NCBI GenBank assembly: GCA_903928275.1 | Contig: CAIYQJ010000209.1 | Location: forward strand, 1 to 19,351 | Origin: an uncultured Chloroflexota bacterium | GTDB lineage: Bacteria; Chloroflexota; Limnocylindria; Limnocylindrales; CSP1-4 | Direction of reading: 5' to 3' | DNA length: 19,351 nt | Shown here: piece by piece, positions 14,763-19,351 of the stretch | How the letters are laid out: every line of letters starts with the position of its first letter | Numbering within the stretch: the first letter of the stretch is position 1 | The notes under the pieces: model-generated | Told to the model about the DNA's origin: nothing | Database searches by the model: none | What the model saw: only the letters and a program-made list of their open reading frames with translations | Position numbers and translations under genes: made by a program

Positions 14763-14995
14763 AGACCATCGAGGTCCTCGGACCCGGCTGCGACAACTGC
14801 GTCGCGCTCGAGAGGAATGCCCGCGAGGCCATCGCTCTGGCCGGCGTCGATGCGTCGGTCACGAAGGTCACGGACGGCGCGGCGATCAGGGCCTACGGCA
14901 TCCTGAGCACGCCCGGACTCGCCATCGACGGCAAGGTCGTGAGCGCCGGACGGATCCCATCGGCCGGCGACATCGCGGTCTGGCTCGGCGAGTAG
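14759..14995 (+). CDS. Glutaredoxin/thioredoxin-like CxxC protein (redox-active disulfide protein 2, MTH895/TM0996 type)
   Basis: 78 residues. KTIEVLGPGCDNCVALERNA has the active-site C-D-N-C (Cys11, Cys14). The cis-Pro segment YGILSTPGLAIDGKVVSAGR and a final amphipathic helix complete a minimal thioredoxin fold. The ribosome binding site GGAAGGA (14744-14750) lies 8 bases before ATG 14759. These small proteins exchange thiols or bind metals and often sit next to ArsR and permease genes. Here it closes the operon after the lipoyl, DGC and OsmC genes and could shuttle electrons or metal between them (inference). Confidence 0.9.
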   Translation: MKTIEVLGPGCDNCVALERNAREAIALAGVDASVTKVTDGAAIRAYGILSTPGLAIDGKVVSAGRIPSAGDIAVWLGE

Positions 14996-15082
14996 CCGAC
15001 TCGACCGCTCGCCCCGATCACCACCGGCGAGCCACGATCCAATTCCGGCCGACGCGCCGAGGCGCCTCCGCGCAAGCGCGAC

Positions 15083-15103
15083 GGCCGCGAGCCCCTCGCG
15101 GCC
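15083..15103 (+). terminator. Strong hairpin after the lipoyl/thiol operon
   Basis: GGCCGCGA-GCCCC-TCGCGGCC is a perfect 8-bp stem 87 bp after the last stop. There is only a short TTT 12 bp further on, so rho-independent termination is uncertain. The position at the operon end, ahead of a convergent gene, fits. Confidence 0.45.
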
Positions 15104-15160
15104 CATCCCGCGCCGTTTCGGAAGCCGCTTCAGAAGCGCCGCGGCCCGGTCACGGCCGAC

Positions 15161-15196
15161 CGGACATAACTCACCTTATCGGTAGTAGTAGAGGAG
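15161..15196. other. AT-richer segment with a GTA GTA GTA micro-repeat
   Basis: In the otherwise GC-saturated 234-bp gap between the CxxC gene and nrtR, this 36-bp stretch holds CATAACTCACCTTATCGG followed by TAGTAGTAG. No gene, promoter or hairpin explains the drop in GC. It could be a binding or integration site; no function can be assigned. Confidence 0.3.
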
Positions 15197-15229
15197 AGGC
15201 GCGACGCTCCTTCGGGGCCCAGTGGCCGG

Positions 15230-15973
15230 TCAGGCGTCGGCCGGGCGCCGGTCGAAGCGATACAGCTCCGCCGGTCGCGCGCGCATGCCCGCGCGTCGCC
15301 TGCCGACCGGCGCGACGAGGCCGGACGCGAGGATCCGTCGACGGAACGAGTTCTTGTCGGTCTCGCGGCCCAGGAGCGCCTCGTACGTGAGCTGGAGGTC
15401 CCGGAGCGTGAACTCGTCGGGCATGAGCTCGAAAGCGATGGGCGCGTACCAGAGCCGTCCGCGGACGCGCAGCGCCGCCCGCCCGAGGATCGCGGCGTGG
15501 TCGAACGCGAGCGGGATCTCCCCGCTCTCGGCGACCGCGACGGCCGACGCCGCGAGGGGCGTCCCGTCGGGGACGAGGACGCGCGCCAGGACGATGTCGT
15601 CCGCCGTGGTGAGGCCGGCGCGCAGGCGGTCCACCGGCACCAGCGCGTAGTACGCGATCGCCACGACCCAGCCGCGCGGGTCGCGATCGGGGTCGCCGAA
15701 GGTCGCCAGCTGGGCCGTGTAGACGTCCGTGAGCCCCGTCTTGACCCGGAGGACCCGGCCGACTGCGTCCTCGGGTGATTCGCCGGGCCTGACGAAGCCG
15801 CCCGGGAGCGCCCATCGGCCCCGTTGCGGATGCCCGGCGCGCTGCACGAGCGCAGCGTGGAGCGCCCCATCGGCGACCGTCAGGAGGGCGATGTCGACCG
15901 CCACCGACGGGCGCGGGTACGCGCCGAGATCGTAGGCCGCGAGGAACCTCGCCTCGTCGTCCACCTCGTTCAT
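15230..15973 (-). CDS. nrtR: NrtR-type regulator (Nudix-like sensor domain plus winged helix)
   Basis: 247 residues from ATG 15973, with GGGGAG six bases upstream. The N-terminal domain is a Nudix fold (WALPGGFVRPGESPEDAVGR then VLRVKTGL). The Nudix box should read R-E-x2-E-E-x-G but reads R-V-L-R-V-K-T-G, so all three catalytic Glu residues are lost, as in NrtR sensors that bind but do not cleave ADP-ribose or related nucleotides. The C-terminal FTLRDLQLTYEALLGRETDK NSFRRRIL then RPAELYRF is the typical NrtR winged helix. NrtR usually represses NAD salvage genes and is released by ADP-ribose. Here the divergent neighbour is an ADP-ribosylglycohydrolase, a likely source of the ligand. Confidence 0.9.
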   Translation of the reverse strand: MNEVDDEARFLAAYDLGAYPRPSVAVDIALLTVADGALHAALVQRAGHPQRGRWALPGGFVRPGESPEDAVGRVLRVKTGLTDVYTAQLATFGDPDRDPRGWVVAIAYYALVPVDRLRAGLTTADDIVLARVLVPDGTPLAASAVAVAESGEIPLAFDHAAILGRAALRVRGRLWYAPIAFELMPDEFTLRDLQLTYEALLGRETDKNSFRRRILASGLVAPVGRRRAGMRARPAELYRFDRRPADA

Positions 15974-16076
15974 CGGAGCTCCCCGTGACGGCGTCGGACG
16001 TGCGCGCCCGGCCACGGAGCTCCGCCTCGGCGCATCTGCTCCGGGGGCTTCCCTCCCCCACAGGGCCGTGTGCTAG

Positions 16077-16103
16077 ACTTATACGCTGGCTGCGGATATA
16101 TGT
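16077..16103. promoter_or_regulatory. Imperfect inverted repeat, candidate NrtR operator
   Basis: ACTTATA (16077-16083) and TATATGT (16097-16103) are inverted copies with one mismatch, separated by 13 bp. The repeat spans the -10 to -35 interval of the nrtR promoter and lies in the shared spacer of the divergent pair, where an autoregulating repressor would bind. The match to a published NrtR box was not checked. Confidence 0.4.
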
Positions 16104-16106
16104 CAA
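16078..16106 (-). promoter_or_regulatory. Sigma70-type promoter for nrtR
   Basis: On the minus strand TTGACA (16106-16101), a 17-bp spacer and TATAAG (16083-16078) give a perfect -35 box and a 5/6 -10 box at ideal spacing. Transcription would start near 16071, about 100 bp before ATG 15973. It is the best promoter in the window. A plus-strand promoter for the divergent gene is not obvious. Confidence 0.65.
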
Positions 16107-16186
16107 GCCGGGTCGGTCAGCCGCGCCACGACGACAAGGGTCGCCGGCGGTGCGACGGCCGGGATGCAGCACGGGAGGGGCGATCC

Positions 16187-17785
16187 ATGCGGACGACGAC
16201 ATCGGTCACTCTTGCGTCGCGTCTCGCCGGGGCCGCCTGGGGCCACCTCGTCGGGGACGCGACGGGCGTGCCGTACGAGTTCGCGCCGGCCACCGCCGTC
16301 CCGGGGGACGTCGCGTTCGGCGCGCCAGGCGGTCCCTGGCGCAAGCCGCCGGGCACGTGGAGCGACGATGGCGCGCTCATGCTCGCGCTGCTCGACTCGC
16401 TCCTGGGCAGGGGCTTCGACACGGACGACCAGGGCGCGCGCGCCGTCGCGTGGATGGCCGACGGCGCGTACACGCCTGGCTGGGAGGGGCTGTTCGACAT
16501 CGGGACGACGACCGCCCTCGCCCTCCAGGCGATCCACTCGGGCGTCCCGGCCGTGGATGCCGGTCCCACGCACGACCGCGCCTCGGGCAACGGGTCGCTC
16601 ATGCGGATCCTGCCGCTGGCGCTCGTGGAAAGGGACGGGTTCGAGGGTCCGTTCGTCGACGATCGCGGGGAGACGCGCGCCGGCGTGGACGATGCGACGC
16701 TCGTCGCGCACGCCCACGCCGTGTCGCGGGTGACGCACGGGCACGCGCGATGCCAGGTCGCCTGTGCGCTCTACTCGCTCGTGGTCCGGCGCCTGCTCAT
16801 GGCGGATGGCCCGGCGACCGCGATGCGGACCGCGCGGCGGACGCTGCGGCAGATCTACGCGGCCGACGCGGCGCTGGCGGCGCACCTCGCCGCCCTCGAC
16901 GAGCTGGAGGCCTGGAAGGGCCGGAGCGGGCGCGGGTACGTCCTCGACTCATTCTGGTCGGCGTGGGACGCGTTCGCGGGTGCGCGGAGCTACCGGGGCA
17001 CGATCGAGCGGGCGATCCGGTACGGCAACGACACCGACACGACCGCGGCGATCGCCGGAGGGCTCGCGGGCGCGCGATGGGGCTGGGAGGGTATCCCGAC
17101 CGACTGGCGGCGCGGGATGCGGGGCGCGGAGGTCGCGACGCCTCTCGTGGATCGCCTCGTCTCGACGACCGGAGCGCGGACGAGCACCGCGTCGCCACTC
17201 CGCGTGGACCTCGTCTCCCTCGATGGGATCGACCGCCTCGATGGCGCGCGGCTCGGGATCACCTTCCTGCCCGGCAAGAAGCGCGACGGGTACTCGGGCC
17301 ACCACTGGCGCGACGTCGACCTGGACGCCGGCACGCTCCGCGACGGCGGCTGGGACGTGCTGTTCCTCCTCGTCGAGGACCTCGAGCTCCGGTGGTGCCA
17401 CGTGCCGGACCTCGCCGGGGCGCTCGCGTCCGCCGGCGTGGAGCTCATCCGTCGCCCCGTCCGCGACCCGCGGATCCCGTCCCGGGCCCAGGAGCCCCGA
17501 TATCGGCGGGCGATCCGCGGCCTCGTGGCGCGCGTCCGCGCCGGCGAGTCGATCGCCATCGCGTGTCGCGGAGGCATCGATCGCTCCGGCATGACGGCAG
17601 CCTGCCTCCTCGTCGAGGCGGGCCTTCCCACCGAGGCGGCGATCGATCGCGTGCACGCCGGCCGGCACCACTCGCTCACCTACCCGGAGCAGCTCGCGTA
17701 CGTGCGCGCGTGGACGGGCGACGAAGAGGTACGCGACCGCGTGTGGGGCCTCGAGCCATCGCCGCGCCGCTCCGCACCCAGGTAG
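16187..17785 (+). CDS. ADP-ribosylglycohydrolase fused to a dual-specificity-phosphatase-like domain
   Basis: 532 residues from ATG 16187, with GGGAGGGG six bases upstream. Residues ~10-310 are a DraG/ARH domain: AAWGHLVGDATGVPYEF, GTWSDDGALMLALLDSLL (metal-binding Asp pair), NGSLMRILPLAL, THGHARCQVA and YGNDTDTTAAIAGGLAGARW (second metal cluster), so the di-metal site looks complete. Residues ~325-510 resemble the CDKN3/dual-specificity phosphatase fold: LGITFLPGKKRDGYSGHHWR, VLFLLVEDLELRWCHVPDLA and the P-loop IACRGGIDRSGMTAA (Cys460, Arg466), with Ala where His usually precedes the Cys. The first domain should remove ADP-ribose from protein or nucleotide targets and the second may remove phosphate. 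Divergent from the ADP-ribose sensor nrtR, which likely controls it. Confidence 0.9.
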   Translation: MRTTTSVTLASRLAGAAWGHLVGDATGVPYEFAPATAVPGDVAFGAPGGPWRKPPGTWSDDGALMLALLDSLLGRGFDTDDQGARAVAWMADGAYTPGWEGLFDIGTTTALALQAIHSGVPAVDAGPTHDRASGNGSLMRILPLALVERDGFEGPFVDDRGETRAGVDDATLVAHAHAVSRVTHGHARCQVACALYSLVVRRLLMADGPATAMRTARRTLRQIYAADAALAAHLAALDELEAWKGRSGRGYVLDSFWSAWDAFAGARSYRGTIERAIRYGNDTDTTAAIAGGLAGARWGWEGIPTDWRRGMRGAEVATPLVDRLVSTTGARTSTASPLRVDLVSLDGIDRLDGARLGITFLPGKKRDGYSGHHWRDVDLDAGTLRDGGWDVLFLLVEDLELRWCHVPDLAGALASAGVELIRRPVRDPRIPSRAQEPRYRRAIRGLVARVRAGESIAIACRGGIDRSGMTAACLLVEAGLPTEAAIDRVHAGRHHSLTYPEQLAYVRAWTGDEEVRDRVWGLEPSPRRSAPR

Positions 17786-17797
17786 GAGAACGCACGA

Positions 17798-17822
17798 ACC
17801 GGCGTCCGTCACGGGCGCCGGT
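17798..17822 (+). terminator. Hairpin after the glycohydrolase-phosphatase gene
   Basis: ACCGGCG-T-CCG, loop TCA, CGG-G-CGCCGGT pairs as an 11-bp stem with one U-G wobble, 12 bp after the stop. No T-run follows, so it is a possible terminator or an mRNA end-stabilising hairpin. Confidence 0.45.
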
Positions 17823-17864
17823 CCGGTTCGACATGAGATTCAGGCGGCAGGGGCTCTGGGCGCC

Positions 17865-18041
17865 CTACCGCGCGAGGAAGCCGGCGCGGGTCTCGGTGCT
17901 GATGTTGCCCGCGCGGGGCCGCGTCGAGAGGTTCGTGTATCCGCGCGTCGAGTCGGCCGTGCTCTGCAGGGCCACCCCGATCGACGGGGTGCGTCTGCGC
18001 CGATCCGGGATCGGGGACCTGGCCGGGGACATCGCCATCAC
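17865..18041 (-). other. Gene-free stretch 17786-18175 with a possible minus-strand coding remnant
   Basis: The 390-bp gap holds no convincing gene. A minus-strand frame is open from about 18105 to the TAG at 17865, with possible GTG 18041 or ATG 18038 starts. The tail reads GVALQSTADSTRGYTNLSTR then PRAGNISTETRAGFLAR. Almost all its third positions are G or C, as in real genes here. The same positions are also third positions of an open plus-strand frame (to 18093), so the bias does not settle the strand. I do not recognise either peptide; it could be a small gene, a decayed fragment or chance. Confidence 0.25.
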
Positions 18042-18175
18042 GATCCTCGAGGTGACCCACTGGGGGTTCGCGAGCTTCGTGCGACCACCATAGCACTCCG
18101 GCGTGGCCGGTCAAGTGTCGCTGGTCCGCATGCTGCGGGGCCGGCGCCCGGGCGCACCGCTCCCCGCGGGACGGG

Positions 18176-19351
18176 TCAGACGCCGCGGACCGTGGCGGCC
18201 GCGAGGTCCCCTTCGTCGGCCACGTCGCGGAACTGCATCCGGTGGAGGCGCGCGTAGAGGCCATCGCGCGCGAGGAGCTCGTCCTCTGTCCCGAGCTCCA
18301 CGAGCCACCCATCGTCGAGGACCGCGATCCTCTCCGCCGCGCGGATCGTCGAGAGGCGGTGCGCGACGATGATCGTCGTCCGGGCGCGCATGAGCCGGTC
18401 GAGCGCGTCCTGCACGAGTCGCTCGGATTCGTTGTCCAGGGCGCTCGTCGCCTCGTCGAGCAGGAGGATCCGCGGGTCCTTCAGGATGGCGCGCGCGATC
18501 GCGAGCCGCTGCCGCTGGCCGCCGGAGAGCCGCGAGCCCCGGTCGCCGAGCGGCGTCTCGTAGCCGTCCGGCATCGCCGTGATGAAGTCGTGCGCGTTGG
18601 CCGCCCGTGCAGCGTCCACCATCTGTTCGTCGGTGGCATCGAGGCGGCCGTAGAGGATGTTCTCGCGGATCGTGCCGCCGAACAGCGTCGCCTCCTGCGG
18701 CACGAGGCCGATCTGCTCGCGGAGGCTCGCCACGCCGACCGTGCGGACGTCGATCCCGTCGATGAGGATGGCGCCGTCGGTCGCGTCCCAGAGTCGCTGC
18801 ACGAGGTTGACGAGGGTGGTCTTGCCGGACCCGGACGGACCCACGAGGGCGAGGATCTCGCCGGGGGCGATCTCGAGGTCCAGCTCCCGGAGCACGGGGC
18901 GTTCCGGCGAGTAGCCGAACGACATCCCAGCGAACGTGATGCGCCCGTCGATCGGCGGCATCGGGCGCGCCGGGACCGGGTCGACGATCGTGGGCTGCAT
19001 GTCCAGGATCTCGAAGACGCGCTGGACCGCGCCGGTGCCCTCGCGGAACTGGCCGTACAGGCCGGCGATGCTCCCGAGGTTGGCCGCGATCGTGACGCCG
19101 TACAGGAGGAAGCTCGTCAGCGTGCCGATGCCGAGCGAGCCCGCGATGACCTGGCGCCCTGTGTACCAGAGCAGGAGCGCGATCGACCCGAAGCCCAGGA
19201 AGACCATGACCGCGCCGAACAGGCCGCGCCACAGGGCGAGGCGCGAGGCGGTCGCGACGACCCGCGCCAGGTCGGCCGTGTACCGCTCCACCTCCCACGT
19301 CTCACGCACGAAGCTCTTGACGACGCGGATCCCGGCCAGGGCCTCCTCGGC
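18176..19351 (-). CDS. ABC exporter, fused membrane and ATPase domains (5' end outside the window)
   Basis: 391 residues are visible, in frame to the window edge, so the N-terminus (first ~200 residues with most membrane helices) is missing. The visible part starts at EEALAGIRVVKSFVRE, the coupling region of MsbA/LmrA-type exporters, then two helix segments (LFGAVMVFLGFGSIALLLWY, LTSFLLYGVTIAANLGSIAG). The ATPase domain is complete: Walker A GPSGSGKTTLVN, Q-loop GLVPQEATLFGGTIRENI, signature SRLSGGQRQRLAIARAI, Walker B RILLLDEATSALD and the switch His in IVAHRLSTIR. Such half-transporters dimerise to export lipids, drugs or peptides. The substrate is not readable. No partner half-transporter lies downstream within the window. 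Confidence 0.95.
   Translation of the reverse strand, partial: AEEALAGIRVVKSFVRETWEVERYTADLARVVATASRLALWRGLFGAVMVFLGFGSIALLLWYTGRQVIAGSLGIGTLTSFLLYGVTIAANLGSIAGLYGQFREGTGAVQRVFEILDMQPTIVDPVPARPMPPIDGRITFAGMSFGYSPERPVLRELDLEIAPGEILALVGPSGSGKTTLVNLVQRLWDATDGAILIDGIDVRTVGVASLREQIGLVPQEATLFGGTIRENILYGRLDATDEQMVDAARAANAHDFITAMPDGYETPLGDRGSRLSGGQRQRLAIARAILKDPRILLLDEATSALDNESERLVQDALDRLMRARTTIIVAHRLSTIRAAERIAVLDDGWLVELGTEDELLARDGLYARLHRMQFRDVADEGDLAAATVRGV

Noticed and set aside
14362..14995. Classical arsenic resistance operon
   Set aside because: Only the regulator and a CxxC protein fit; no arsB/acr3 pump, arsC reductase or arsM is encoded in the window.
15181..15189. Trinucleotide repeat as a microsatellite or CRISPR remnant
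   Set aside because: Only three units with no spacer structure; too short to support a repeat array.
15985..18093. A 702-codon plus-strand open frame
   Set aside because: It runs in another frame through the glycohydrolase-phosphatase gene and gives an Arg-rich product. Only its last ~90 codons fall in gene-free DNA and are noted separately.

Overview
The window is very GC-rich (roughly 70% or more by eye, almost every third codon position G or C), compact and bacterial. ATGA or similar stop/start overlaps are common and many starts have weak ribosome binding sites. I see no rRNA, tRNA, CRISPR array, insertion sequence or phage gene. The style and gene mix (Mur ligase, NrtR regulator, divergent apolipoprotein N-acyltransferase, YCII, DinB and GH29 genes) would fit a high-GC Chloroflexota (for example Limnocylindria-like) or actinobacterial genome. 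That placement is inference, because no marker gene settles it.

Layout. 1-2814 (+): the 3' part of a thiamine-diphosphate (TPP) enzyme with an unusual acidic tail, overlapping a MurC/Mpl-type Mur ligase. 2851-4206 (-): an APC-family amino-acid permease, convergent with the Mur ligase. 4410-5626 (+): a HicB-like/DinB fusion protein and a YCII protein. 5721-7161 (-): an EtfB-type protein-lysine methyltransferase and a tyrosine-phosphatase-family protein. 7365-10603 (+): a TMEM175-like mini-ORF, an Lnt-type apolipoprotein N-acyltransferase and a GH29 alpha-L-fucosidase. 10729-14995 (+): a tight operon of dihydrolipoamide dehydrogenase, GcvH-like lipoyl carrier, two DGC-type putative zinc-binding proteins, OsmC, ArsR and a CxxC glutaredoxin-like protein. 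15230-15973 (-) and 16187-17785 (+): a divergent pair of an NrtR-type ADP-ribose-sensing regulator and an ADP-ribosylglycohydrolase fused to a dual-specificity-phosphatase-like domain. 18176-19351 (-): an ABC exporter cut by the window end.

Two modules stand out. The 10.8-15.0 kb operon looks like a self-contained lipoyl/thiol relay. A flavoprotein (E3) can reduce a lipoyl group on the GcvH-like carrier, and the same transcript carries thiol/metal proteins (two DGC proteins, OsmC, a CxxC protein) and a Cys-x-Cys ArsR repressor. No glycine-cleavage T or P protein and no 2-oxoacid dehydrogenase E1/E2 gene is present, so the usual roles of E3 and H protein do not explain it. A palindrome over an extended -10 promoter just upstream is a plausible control site.

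The second module is the NrtR / ADP-ribosylglycohydrolase-phosphatase pair. The regulator has a Nudix fold with all three catalytic glutamates of the Nudix box replaced, as expected for an ADP-ribose sensor. The divergent gene encodes an enzyme whose family releases ADP-ribose, fused to a Cys-based phosphatase domain. A consensus-like promoter (TTGACA, 17 bp, TATAAG) for the regulator lies between them, overlapped by an imperfect inverted repeat. This suggests a loop in which the enzyme's product controls its own locus.
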